A stretch of DNA of 21,748 bases from a virus. Both the position numbers and the translations under genes were made by a program. Location: positions 1 through 21,748 of IMG/VR virus record IMGVR_UViG_3300031963_001033; one strand, 5' to 3'. The first letter of the stretch is position 1. Every line of letters begins with the position of its first letter. Under the pieces are notes generated by a model. The model saw only the letters and a list, made by a program, of their open reading frames with translations. It made no database searches and had not been told where the DNA came from. Below, one piece after another: positions 1 to 6,813 of the stretch.

Positions 1-401
1 TCGACGGACCCATCCCAGGCCGACGCCATCAGCTTCTCACGCCGCTTCACCTTCACGGCGGGGTTCTTGGCGTAGAGCGCCGCCGTCTTCGCCGCCGTGT
101 GCCGCAGCACAAGGTTCACGACATATTTCTTCGCGTCGAGCCAGCCCTTGTCCGCGCCGTCCCGAAGGAACTGCGCGTCCTCGCGCATCGTCTTGAACTG
201 CTTTTCCCAATGCTTCTTGTCGCGGCGCACCGCGTCCTGCATCTGCTTGACCAGGGCCGCACGCGCAGCGGGCGGCGCCGGGTTCTCGCGCAGGATTTCG
301 GTCTGCCCGCCGGGCGTGTCAGCACCCATCGCGCCGAAGCCCGCTGCGGGCTCCGGAGGCGCCATATCCTCGGCGTCCGGAAGCACAAAGGTCTGGCCCA
401 T
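1..401 (-). CDS. Phage portal-like protein, N-terminal part (runs off the window)
   Basis: Only the first 133 codons lie in the window; the rest is beyond position 1. The ATG at 401 follows an AAGGGG ribosome site nine bases upstream. After an acidic, proline-rich start the protein has a basic helical stretch with many K and R residues. Then comes a segment resembling the N-termini of a group of phage portal or head-tail connector proteins: a YVVNLVLRH block followed by KTAALYAKNP and a KRREKLM run. Portals form the dodecameric ring through which DNA enters the capsid. The gene lies just downstream of the large terminase and a small protein, the usual place for a portal. The assignment rests on that motif and on position. 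A head-associated protein of another kind cannot be excluded because the core is missing. Confidence 0.6.
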   Translation of the reverse strand, partial: MGQTFVLPDAEDMAPPEPAAGFGAMGADTPGGQTEILRENPAPPAARAALVKQMQDAVRRDKKHWEKQFKTMREDAQFLRDGADKGWLDAKKYVVNLVLRHTAAKTAALYAKNPAVKVKRREKLMASAWDGSV

Positions 402-414
402 GGGCTAGTGCCCC

Positions 415-684
415 TTATCGCTCGTTGATGTAGCGCGAGCCCGAACGCGGCGCGATCCCACCCGGAACCGCCGGAGGCATCATGCCGGCCGGAGGGCCAC
501 CAAACGGAGGCCCGCCAGCCCACGCCTCGGGCGGCGGAGACGGCATCGGAGGCGGCGTCTGCCGCTGCGCCTGCGGCACGCCGGGCTGCTGCGGCTGCTG
601 CCCGCGCGCGATCTGCCCCATCCGATCCGCGAACTGCCCCAGCGGATGCGGGCCGCCTCCGCCCATGTTCGGCATGACACACAT
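415..684 (-). CDS. Small Pro/Gly/Gln-rich phage protein, unknown function
   Basis: This 89-residue protein lies between the large terminase and the portal-like gene. I chose the ATG at 684 because GGAGGG at 692-697 sits seven bases upstream of it. An in-frame ATG at 699 would place that site inside the gene. It starts one base beyond the terminase stop, so the two are probably co-translated. The sequence is low complexity, with a GGGG run, PQQPG and PPPMPSPPP blocks and repeated GGPP units, and little predicted fold. Small disordered proteins at this place are often head or packaging accessories, but nothing here proves a role. The reading frame is intact and its codons match its neighbours. 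Confidence 0.6.
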   Translation of the reverse strand: MCVMPNMGGGGPHPLGQFADRMGQIARGQQPQQPGVPQAQRQTPPPMPSPPPEAWAGGPPFGGPPAGMMPPAVPGGIAPRSGSRYINER

Positions 685-685
685 A

Positions 686-2275
686 TCAGAACCCTCCAAA
701 GCTCGGCTCGCGAGCCTTCTTCTTCATGTCATCGAGCCACTTGATCCACCCGATAGTCCCCGTCTTCGGCGCGTGCGCCGCCGGGTTCTTCTTGCGCGAA
801 GCCTTCATCATCCGGTCCACCAGATTGCACAGGTGGGACAGAAAGCTCACGAAATCGTCGTGCGTTGCGTTCGGGAACTTCAAAAGCTCCTCGCGGGCAT
901 CGCCCCACCACGGCGCGAAGGACGGAAACCTCACCATCCCCGCCTGGAGCATACCACGCGCGGTCGCCGCCATCGTCCGCTTATCTTTGCGGACGGTCAC
1001 AGGCTCCAACACGCACCACACGCGCTCGTCGTTCATGCGGCGCCGAATGAACGGCCCCAGCGACATGCCGATGTGGTCGTTCTCGCCGGCCCAGGTCAGC
1101 GGCTTCTCGTTCCGCATGAGCCCCAGCATCTTTTCCACCGTCTCGTCCGGCGGAAACCGCCCCCACTCCAAGCTGGGAAGCACCCACAACACGCCGTTGT
1201 CGTCCACGCCGCCGACGCCCATGCACGTCCGGTCGTTCTGCTCCTTCGTGCCGACCGCATGATCCGACGCGGCATAACGAATGAGCCGCCCCGGCAACTC
1301 GTCGCGCTTGTAGGTCTGCAACCACGCCGCCCGGAAATCCTCGCCGTCCTCCGGGGACGGCCGGCCCTGATACAGCGACGCGAAGCCGCGCGGATTGCGC
1401 CGCCGCACCGCTTCCAGGTGGACCTTCGAGAACCGCTCCGGCCACAGCGCATCCCCCGGCGCGCGGCCCAGCGGGTCCGCATCGCCGGCCAGCGCCGGCA
1501 AATCGAGGATGCGCCAGTTGGCGGCCTCCTCCTCCACGAAACACGGGTTGTTCGGGTCCGTCAGCCGCCCGACAAGATCATCCTCATGCCAGCGGGTCAT
1601 GATGATAATGAACCGCCCACCTTCATCCAGCACACGGGTCTGGATGTCGTTCTGCCACCAGGACCAGCACTTGTCGCGGACGGCCTTCGACGCCGCCTCC
1701 TCGCTGTTCTTGATGGGGTCGTCAATGATGATCAGGTCCGCGCCGCGCCCCGTGATGCCCGTCCCGCGCCCGACGAAAAAAAGCATCCCGCCCGCTTCCG
1801 TCTGCATACGATCGGCCGACTTGGAGCCCTTCCGGAGCGCCGCGCCAGGGAACATTTCCCGATACAGCGGCGTCTCCATGATCGCGCGCACGTCACGCCC
1901 GATATCGCCGGCCAGATCGTCCGAATAGGTGCCAACCGCCGTGCTGCGGGTCGGATCACGCCCCACGAACCACGGGATCATGCGCTTTGTCGCAAGCTCC
2001 GTCTTCCCGTGGCGCGGCGGCATGGTGATGATCAGGTTCAGCCACTCGCCCTTATCGACCTTCTGCAAGGCCGCCGCCAACGCCTCATGGTGCCGCGCCG
2101 GCTTGTAGCGGGACGAAACCGGGTCGTCCGGATTGTTGATGTCCGGCATCGTCACCTGGACGAATGGAAGCAACTCCTCGCGCGCCATCGCAATGCGCTC
2201 GGCACGCCGAAGCAGCGCAATGCGCCGCTGGCGCGCTGCCTCCTCCTGCGCGGCCTTACGCTCCGCTGCTGTCAC
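686..2275 (-). CDS. terL: Terminase large subunit (packaging ATPase and nuclease)
   Basis: The large terminase drives DNA into the procapsid by ATP hydrolysis and cuts concatemers at the portal. With the start at 2275 the protein has 529 residues, normal for the family. The ATPase domain shows Walker A MPPRHGKT (about 85-92), Walker B LIIIDD (181-186) and the coupling motif TRWHEDD. The C-terminal half contains the RNase H-like nuclease start YAASDHAVG, followed by further acidic positions. The GTG at 2275 overlaps the previous gene's stop as GTGA, which favours it. An in-frame GTG at 2308 would add 11 residues but has a poorly spaced ribosome site. The N-terminus is a basic, Ala/Arg/Glu-rich helix. 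The small terminase is not adjacent: three genes separate them. Confidence 0.95.
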   Translation of the reverse strand: MTAAERKAAQEEAARQRRIALLRRAERIAMAREELLPFVQVTMPDINNPDDPVSSRYKPARHHEALAAALQKVDKGEWLNLIITMPPRHGKTELATKRMIPWFVGRDPTRSTAVGTYSDDLAGDIGRDVRAIMETPLYREMFPGAALRKGSKSADRMQTEAGGMLFFVGRGTGITGRGADLIIIDDPIKNSEEAASKAVRDKCWSWWQNDIQTRVLDEGGRFIIIMTRWHEDDLVGRLTDPNNPCFVEEEAANWRILDLPALAGDADPLGRAPGDALWPERFSKVHLEAVRRRNPRGFASLYQGRPSPEDGEDFRAAWLQTYKRDELPGRLIRYAASDHAVGTKEQNDRTCMGVGGVDDNGVLWVLPSLEWGRFPPDETVEKMLGLMRNEKPLTWAGENDHIGMSLGPFIRRRMNDERVWCVLEPVTVRKDKRTMAATARGMLQAGMVRFPSFAPWWGDAREELLKFPNATHDDFVSFLSHLCNLVDRMMKASRKKNPAAHAPKTGTIGWIKWLDDMKKKAREPSFGGF

Positions 2276-2556
2276 GGGTGCGCCCCGCCCCCGCCGCGCG
2301 TCACCCACGCCTCGAACATCTGCCAGATCGCCGCGCCCACGCCTGCCAGACCGCCGCCAATGCCGACCGCTGCCGCCGCCTGCTGCTGGGGCGCCGGAGG
2401 CGCGCCGCGCTCAAGCCGGTCGTTCAGCACCGCGAGCTTCGTGGACACGTCCGCAAGGTTGTCGCTCAGCTTGCGAACGTCCCCGCGCGCCTCGCGCATG
2501 TCTTCCTTGAGAGCGGAAATCTCGGTGGAGAGGATCGCGGTTTCGCTGGCAGGCAT
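2272..2556 (-). CDS. Coiled-coil protein with a C-terminal membrane segment
   Basis: This 94-residue protein starts at the ATG at 2556, five bases after the stop of the upstream gene, with AGGG ten bases before it. Residues about 8-50 form a heptad-like charged helix (SALKEDMREARGDVRKL and onward). A proline linker then leads to a Gly/Ala-rich hydrophobic segment, AVGIGGGLAGVGAAIW, that could span the membrane once. The architecture recalls XhlA-type hemolysin or holin-associated proteins of phages, but the match is architectural only. The gene overlaps the terminase start by four bases. A recognisable holin lies elsewhere (18660-18878), so this may be an accessory membrane or tail-associated factor. 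Confidence 0.65.
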   Translation of the reverse strand: MPASETAILSTEISALKEDMREARGDVRKLSDNLADVSTKLAVLNDRLERGAPPAPQQQAAAAVGIGGGLAGVGAAIWQMFEAWVTRGGGGAHP

Positions 2557-2560
2557 GGCG

Positions 2561-3022
2561 TCAAACCCTGATTGCGGCAGCGGTCGCGAACAACTCGTCA
2601 ACCTCTTCTGCGCCCCACCCGAAGTTCTCCGCCACTTCCAGGACGGTCGGGGAATATCGGTGGATTTCGTTGGCCTCGCGCCACGCAAGCGCCTGCAAGC
2701 CGCCCTGGCGAGCCATGTAGGTTTCCACCTGCGGGAGCGCGGGTTGGTTCTTGTGGCGCTTCAAGAACAGCGCCGCCTTGATCTGGAAGCGCGTCACGAC
2801 AACGGGCTTCCGCTCCGGCGAGGGTGGAGGAACCTCCGCGCCGACAACCTCGAAATCCTCGTCCTCGCGGGCGAGGCTCTCGACCACCGGATGCTCTACC
2901 GGCGCCGGGGTGTCCACGGTCAGCCGGTGTTCGGCCAACGCCTCACGGAACGCCGCCGCGCGCTTTCGGAGGTCGTCCTCCGTGCCAAAAACCTCAACGA
3001 TATTGGCGGGTATCTGCTTCAT
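2561..3022 (-). CDS. Tail-fibre-associated small protein (possible assembly factor)
   Basis: The 153-residue product follows the collar-type fibre gene, its ATG sharing one base with that gene's TGA. The C-terminal half has a pattern I associate with small proteins placed right after tail-collar genes in proteobacterial phages: VTRFQIKAALFLKRH, then a short W-containing helix (ALAWREANEIHRYSPTV), and a terminal DELFATAAAI. In that family these pieces appear as xTRRQARxxLL, a W-E-x-A-x-x-x-x-R-x-x-P helix and a DxLFRxA end. The N-terminal half is acidic and proline-rich and looks unstructured. Its function in the family is not established. A role in folding or attaching the fibre is inferred from position. 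Confidence 0.7.
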   Translation of the reverse strand: MKQIPANIVEVFGTEDDLRKRAAAFREALAEHRLTVDTPAPVEHPVVESLAREDEDFEVVGAEVPPPSPERKPVVVTRFQIKAALFLKRHKNQPALPQVETYMARQGGLQALAWREANEIHRYSPTVLEVAENFGWGAEEVDELFATAAAIRV

Positions 3023-4383
3023 CAGCCGAATGTCCCTGCATAGATCGCGACATTGACGATCATCGTGGGCGGCATGTTCTGCGCCGTGCCGGAACCGCCG
3101 TTGGCGATCGTGATGCCGGTCGTGGCCGACGAGAGCGTCAGAGAGGGCGTTGCATCGCCCTCCCAGTTGCCACTGGCGGAGAAATCATTCGCGCCCCCGG
3201 GGGATTGCTTGAGCAGGGTATCCCCGCCCGTGACGGTGTGCGTGTGCCCAGGGTCCGTGATGCTGTGCGTGTGCGAGTGAAGCCGCTGGTCGCCGCCCGT
3301 CGCTCCCAGCGTCGTTCCCGTGATGCCGGACACGGCGTTGGTGACGCGGCTGGCGGCGGAGCCGCCCATGTCGTCCTTGCCGAAGCGCGCACGGCCCCGG
3401 AGGTCCGGCAGGGTGAAGGTCGTGCTGCCGTCGCCCACGCCATAGGTCGTGCCGATCTTGGCAAAAAGCTTGGCGTAGGTGGTGCGGGAGACGTTGCGGC
3501 CGTCGCAGAGGAGCCAGCCGGCCGGGATGTTGGCGTCGATGCAGGCGAAATCCGCCAGCATCCCGATCATGATGTCCTGGACCTGCTCGAACTGCGGCGC
3601 CTGCCCCGCCGCCGTGGCGGCGGAGAGCGCGACGGGCGCGCTGACCGTGAAGATGGGCGTGTTGCGGTTGATGGAGAGAACCGTAGTCGGCCCAACGCCC
3701 GCGTCCGTGTAGTAGCCGACCGTGAACCGGGAGCCGGCGTCGCCGCCGCTTTCGATGTGCGCGCTACCCAGGTCCAGGTGCCAGCGCGCGTTTCCGGCAA
3801 TACTGCCGACAATCTTCGCGGACTGCCCGGATGCCGCTTTGCTTAAAACAAGCCGGGGGCTACCCTTGGCAATCCCAAGGTCGCCGGTCATGTCCACGCC
3901 GCCGGATATGGGCACGGCGAGGGCGTAGATGCGCGCTTCCGCGATCGCGGTCGCTTCCGCGACGGTGGTGTAGCTCACCCCGCCAGAGGTCGCGATGAGA
4001 GCCCACTTGTTCGCGGCGAGGTCGGTCGCAAAGAGCGCGGCTGACGTGTGCGCTGCGGTGCAGAGGTAGGTGGACGTGCCTTCCGTCACCACGTCCTTGA
4101 CGGCGTAGGTGGTCGCCGTGACCCAGGCGCCGCGGACGTTGTAGCCGCCCATGAGGTTGAGGACGCCTTGGCTTAGGCTGTCGGGCGTGACCGATTGGTT
4201 CGCAATGGCGCCGTCGCTGCGGCGCACGTCCCCGAGGGCGGCGATGATGCTGTCAGTCGTCACCTTGAGGGCGTCGAACTGCACATCGTCCTGCGCGCCC
4301 GGGTAGGGCTGCGTGGGGTTCGCGCTCTGGTAGTCGGAAAAGTCGAACGACCGGGTGTAAGGGGTCGGCGGCGGTGCCGGCAT
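3022..4383 (-). CDS. Tail fibre protein with phage tail collar domain
   Basis: This 453-residue protein has a short N-terminal attachment-like segment, then a low-complexity Ala/Thr/Gly/Val shaft, and from about residue 270 a phage tail collar domain. The domain is recognisable from IPAGWLLCDGRNVSR, then YAKLFAKIGTTYG and FTLPDLRGRARFG. The C-terminal part carries HSHTHSITDPGHTHTV, a His-rich stretch of the kind that binds metal in trimeric fibre tips, and ends in a MPPTMIVNVAIYAG-type strand. Such proteins form receptor-binding fibres or tail tips. The segment around residues 80-130 (VRGAWVTATTYAVKDVV) resembles the carbohydrate-binding-like modules found in many fibres. The ATG at 4383 is preceded by a G-rich stretch, not a strong ribosome site. 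Confidence 0.88.
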   Translation of the reverse strand: MPAPPPTPYTRSFDFSDYQSANPTQPYPGAQDDVQFDALKVTTDSIIAALGDVRRSDGAIANQSVTPDSLSQGVLNLMGGYNVRGAWVTATTYAVKDVVTEGTSTYLCTAAHTSAALFATDLAANKWALIATSGGVSYTTVAEATAIAEARIYALAVPISGGVDMTGDLGIAKGSPRLVLSKAASGQSAKIVGSIAGNARWHLDLGSAHIESGGDAGSRFTVGYYTDAGVGPTTVLSINRNTPIFTVSAPVALSAATAAGQAPQFEQVQDIMIGMLADFACIDANIPAGWLLCDGRNVSRTTYAKLFAKIGTTYGVGDGSTTFTLPDLRGRARFGKDDMGGSAASRVTNAVSGITGTTLGATGGDQRLHSHTHSITDPGHTHTVTGGDTLLKQSPGGANDFSASGNWEGDATPSLTLSSATTGITIANGGSGTAQNMPPTMIVNVAIYAGTFG

Positions 4384-4727
4384 GTGATCGCGCCCCGCGT
4401 GTTGGGTTATGTCCGGGTAAGTGTATCAGCTTTCCGGAGAAATCCGAAAGTCAGGATTGACCCCGAAATTTTGTATGGGGGTCGGTCAAAACAAAAATGC
4501 GCGCCGCGCGGAGGCCCCCGGGAGGGCGGGGGCGGGGGTGCGGGACGCGCCGCGCCACGCGCGCGGACGCGCCCGAGCATCTTTCCGGACGGCGCCGCTG
4601 GCCGCCACCGCTGAACCCACCGCGCCAGCCGCCCGCAATCGTCCGGGACGCCTGCCCGGCGCGATCCCGTGGCGCCATGTGTGTGCAACACATGGCCCGG
4701 CGTGCAGGAAAGCCCCGTTTTCCGGGC
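4384..4727. other. Gene-free spacer between small terminase and tail fibre genes
   Basis: No convincing gene lies here; the open frames are GC-rich and low in complexity. Moving from 4384 to 4727 the spacer holds an AT-richer patch near 4440-4500, an inverted repeat GACCCC...GGGGTC with a 13-base spacer near 4460-4483, a very GC-rich run, a perfect 9-bp hairpin (4674-4696) and a terminator-like hairpin (4710-4729). The AT-rich patch is where a leftward promoter for the fibre gene would be expected, but no well-spaced -35/-10 pair was found. Being next to the small terminase gene, the spacer could also hold the packaging (cos or pac) site. Confidence 0.5.
4674..4696. repeat. Perfect 9-bp inverted repeat, GCCATGTGT / ACACATGGC
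   Basis: The two nine-base arms are exact reverse complements separated by five bases (GTGCA). It lies 14 bases from the terminator-like hairpin after the small terminase gene. It lacks a T tract, so it is not a standard terminator. A protein-binding site or an RNA structure is possible. Confidence 0.6.
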
Positions 4728-4729
4728 TT
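4710..4729 (-). terminator. Weak hairpin terminator overlapping the terS stop
   Basis: On the minus strand AAGCCC and GGGCTT (six pairs) flank a GGAAAACG loop, beginning within the TAA stop of the small terminase gene. Only TCC follows it, so the U tract is poor. It may give partial termination. Confidence 0.35.
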
Positions 4730-5234
4730 ATCCGGGTTCGATAACCGTGACGTTACGCCGGTTTTCCGGCGCTACGTCCGATTGACGCGCCAACTCCGCC
4801 CGGATTTCGTCCAGGCTCATCTGTCCAATGGGCTTGCCGCCATCGTCCGCGACCGTCCGGACGTTCCGCCCGACGACCCGGCCGACTTCGAGCCCGAGCC
4901 GCAGCGCCGCCATGTATGGGCCGGAGACTTCGCGCTCGCCCTCAACAACCTCACGGAGACGCTTCAGCGCCAGGAGCGCGACAGGAAGCGCCGTCTGGCG
5001 CACCTCAGCGTCAATGGCCGCGCCGACCGCAGGATTGACGACGACGCGCCGCCATTGCTCCGGAGCGCCGTAGCCGGCCGCCTCTGCCGCTTTCCAGCCG
5101 TTGCCGCCATTCGTCACATATTCCCGGACGAAAGCCTCTTGCTGCGCCGTCAATCCGTCGCCCGAAGCCCACCGCCCGAGCGCACCACGACCGATGGCTC
5201 CAGCCTCTAACGCCCGCCCTCCGCCTCCCGACAC
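4728..5234 (-). CDS. terS: Terminase small subunit (DNA recognition)
   Basis: The 168-residue product carries the N-terminal DNA-binding pattern of the Terminase_2 family: LTAQQEAFVREYVTNGGNG, then a WKAAEAAGYG helix and a VVVNPAVGAAI segment, matching the LTxxQexFvxeYlxdgNxxxAAxrAGY...NPxV consensus. A helical middle (LKRLREVVEGE) and an acidic tail follow, as expected for the oligomerisation and TerL-contact regions. Small terminases bind the packaging site and hand DNA to the large subunit. The start is uncertain. GTG at 5234 has GGGAG about ten bases upstream; TTG at 5258 would add eight residues. Residues before the conserved part are Gly/Arg/Ala-rich. A minus-strand promoter-like pair lies upstream at 5290-5318. 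Confidence 0.82.
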   Translation of the reverse strand: MSGGGGRALEAGAIGRGALGRWASGDGLTAQQEAFVREYVTNGGNGWKAAEAAGYGAPEQWRRVVVNPAVGAAIDAEVRQTALPVALLALKRLREVVEGEREVSGPYMAALRLGLEVGRVVGRNVRTVADDGGKPIGQMSLDEIRAELARQSDVAPENRRNVTVIEPG

Positions 5235-5289
5235 TCCGCCAAATCTCCCGACAGCCAAGGTCTAGGCCCCATTCTGCCACGCCCCAAAA

Positions 5290-5318
5290 AAAATATCGCC
5301 TCTCGTCCGCTATGTCAT
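5290..5318 (-). promoter_or_regulatory. Promoter-like -35/-10 pair driving terS
   Basis: Reading the minus strand, ATGACA (5318-5313, five of six bases of TTGACA) is followed after exactly 17 bases by TATTTT (5295-5290, four of six of TATAAT), inside an A/T run. The start point would fall near 5283, upstream of either terS start. The -35 is one arm of the TGTCA/TGACA inverted repeat. Confidence 0.45.
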
Positions 5319-5336
5319 CTTGACAGACCGGACGAC
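5312..5336. repeat. Operator-like element, copy 1 (TGTCA-TCT-TGACA + GACCGGA)
   Basis: A 5+5 inverted repeat with a three-base spacer (5313-5325) is followed by GACCGGA and CGAC. A second copy stands at 17559-17583, where 22 of 25 positions are identical. Two of the changes fall within the palindrome spacer. Here it lies between divergent genes, and the plus-strand arm forms TTGACA at 5320-5325, a perfect -35 hexamer, though the base pattern 17 bases on (CTACGC) is a poor -10. It probably binds a regulator and controls the divergent transcripts. Confidence 0.55.
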
Positions 5337-5389
5337 GCCGGACTACGCAGGCGAACCGGACGGCACCACCCGCCCGGCGCCACCGCAAT

Positions 5390-5401
5390 GGAGCCCACCA
5401 C
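5390..5401 (+). promoter_or_regulatory. Leader 12-mer GGAGCCCACCAC, copy 1 (ribosome site)
   Basis: The exact 12-mer sits immediately before the ATG of the 20-residue leader peptide at 5402. GGAG provides the ribosome site with eight bases to the start. It is identical to the copies at 7707, 8738, 11284 and 17530. Confidence 0.7.
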
Positions 5402-5464
5402 ATGCTCACCAAGACGGGACGCAAGATCGTCCCGACCCGCCCCCGCCCGGAGGAGCCCCGCTAA
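5402..5464 (+). CDS. 20-residue basic leader peptide upstream of the AAA ATPase
   Basis: The peptide reads MLTKTGRKIVPTRPRPEEPR. It begins right after the repeated GGAGCCCACCAC site and ends in TAATG, so its stop shares one base with the ATPase start. The ATPase ribosome site GGAGGAG (5449-5455) lies inside its last codons. This arrangement points to translational coupling. Whether the peptide itself does anything is unknown: it is basic and proline-rich with no membrane segment. Supporting it as a real gene are the shared ribosome site, the spacing and the overlap. Against it is its very short length. Confidence 0.5.
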   Translation: MLTKTGRKIVPTRPRPEEPR

Positions 5465-6810
5465 TGGCCCGCCGCGCCAAGCACTCCCCCGAAGCCGCCG
5501 AGGCATGGGCCGCGTCCCTGATCGGTGCCCGTGGCACCGTGTCTGCCCTCACCGAAAAGACACGCGGCCCCGTCCGGTTCTGGCTCACATCCAATGGCCT
5601 GCCGTCCGCTTTCGTTCGCGGTGGTGACGGCTTCCCCGGCCTCACGATGGCGACGCTTTGCGCCGCCTGGAACGACACCACGAACGAGACGCTTGAAAGC
5701 CTCCGCCGCCTCGCGAGCGAGACGGCCAGCACCACCGCCGCCCAGGACGACACCACCACCACCACCACCACGGAGCAAGACGATATGGCCCTGCAAGAAA
5801 GCCTCGCGATGACGCGCGGCACCCGCACCACCACCACCACCACCACCACCGCCCCCGAAGCCGCCACGCAGCTTGCCACCCTCATTGCACAGATGGCCGG
5901 TGGTGCCATCGACGAGAACAAGGTCCGCGCGATCGTGGACGAGCAGGCAGGCGCCTCTATCGCCGCCGCATCCCGCCACGTCCTCGAAAACGTCAAGACG
6001 GAGCTGACCTCCGCCCTGGAAAAGATCGCCACCGCGCAGAAGATCGAAATCGAAGTGAAGGACCACACCGGCACCGTCCGGAATGTGGGCCGCCAGCACA
6101 AGACTTTCCCCCGCCTCCTCAAAATGGCCGCCGCTCGCCGCAACGTTTGGCTTCGCGGCCCGGCTGGCAGCGGCAAGACCACCGCCGCGCGCATGGTGGC
6201 CGAAGCCCTCGGCCTCGCCTTTTACTTCACGGGCGCAATCGACACCGAATACAAACTTCTTGGCTTCACCGACGCCCAGGGCCGCATCGTGAAGCGCCAG
6301 TTTCGCGAAGCATGGGAGAACGGCGGAGTATTCCTCTTTGACGAGGTTGACGCTTCGCTCCCGAACGCCGTCCTCGCCCTGAACGCCGCCCTGGCGAACG
6401 CCTATTGCGACTTTCCGGACGGCTGCATTCCGAAGCACCCGGATTGCATCATCATCGCCGCCGCCAACACCTACGGACTTGGCGCCGATGCAACCTATGT
6501 GGGCCGAATGCGCCAGGACGGGGCGTTCCTCGACCGTTTCGTGAAACTCGATTGGGCATACGACGAGGAGCTTGAGCGCGCCACCTGCCCGAACGCCGCG
6601 TGGTGCGCACACGTCCAGGCGATCCGCGCCAACGTCACCCGCCAAGGCTTGCAGGTTATCGTCTCCCCGCGCGCCAGCTACGATGGCGCCGCTTTGCTCG
6701 CCCATGGCCTCACCTGGGACGAAACCGAGGAGGCCACCCTTCGCGGCGCCATGACCACCGAACAGTGGCGCAGCGTCGCCATCGACGCCAGCGCGCGAAA
6801 GGCGGCCTGA
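5464..6810 (+). CDS. MoxR/CbbQ-like AAA ATPase
   Basis: The ATG at 5464 has a strong ribosome site (GGAGGAG, eight bases upstream), giving 448 residues. The N-terminal 200 residues are not recognised. They hold two threonine runs (97-103 and 122-129) and a helical stretch before the ATPase core. The core has Walker A GPAGSGKT (232-239), Walker B VFLFDEVD (289-296), a sensor-1 Asn in IIIAAANT (N335) and an Arg-containing VGRMRQDGAFLDRF region, in the order of MoxR/CbbQ/GvpN-type AAA+ proteins. These usually remodel a target together with a partner carrying a VWA-type domain. The next gene, three bases downstream, may be that partner. The substrate is unknown. It is the first large gene of the only rightward operon. 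Confidence 0.88.
   Translation: MARRAKHSPEAAEAWAASLIGARGTVSALTEKTRGPVRFWLTSNGLPSAFVRGGDGFPGLTMATLCAAWNDTTNETLESLRRLASETASTTAAQDDTTTTTTTEQDDMALQESLAMTRGTRTTTTTTTTAPEAATQLATLIAQMAGGAIDENKVRAIVDEQAGASIAAASRHVLENVKTELTSALEKIATAQKIEIEVKDHTGTVRNVGRQHKTFPRLLKMAAARRNVWLRGPAGSGKTTAARMVAEALGLAFYFTGAIDTEYKLLGFTDAQGRIVKRQFREAWENGGVFLFDEVDASLPNAVLALNAALANAYCDFPDGCIPKHPDCIIIAAANTYGLGADATYVGRMRQDGAFLDRFVKLDWAYDEELERATCPNAAWCAHVQAIRANVTRQGLQVIVSPRASYDGAALLAHGLTWDETEEATLRGAMTTEQWRSVAIDASARKAA
5752..5850 (+). repeat. Two ACC trinucleotide runs inside the ATPase gene
   Basis: Six ACC codons plus ACG (5752-5772) and eight consecutive ACC codons (5827-5850) encode the two poly-threonine runs. They lie in the linker region before the ATPase core. 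Using the same codon throughout, although other Thr codons occur in the gene, suggests slippage-prone repeats and not selection on threonine alone. Confidence 0.8.
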
Positions 6811-6813
6811 TCC

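Noticed and set aside
482-3043. Very long open frame (853 codons) on the plus strand
   Set aside because: It lies opposite the large terminase and two other well-supported minus-strand genes, its product is Arg/Pro/His-rich without domains, and such mirror frames are usual in GC-rich DNA.
5320-5463. N-terminal extension of the AAA ATPase from a TTG at 5320
   Set aside because: That TTG lies in the operator/-35 element, and a strong ribosome site with ATG occurs at 5464. The extension is proline-rich and unconserved in character.
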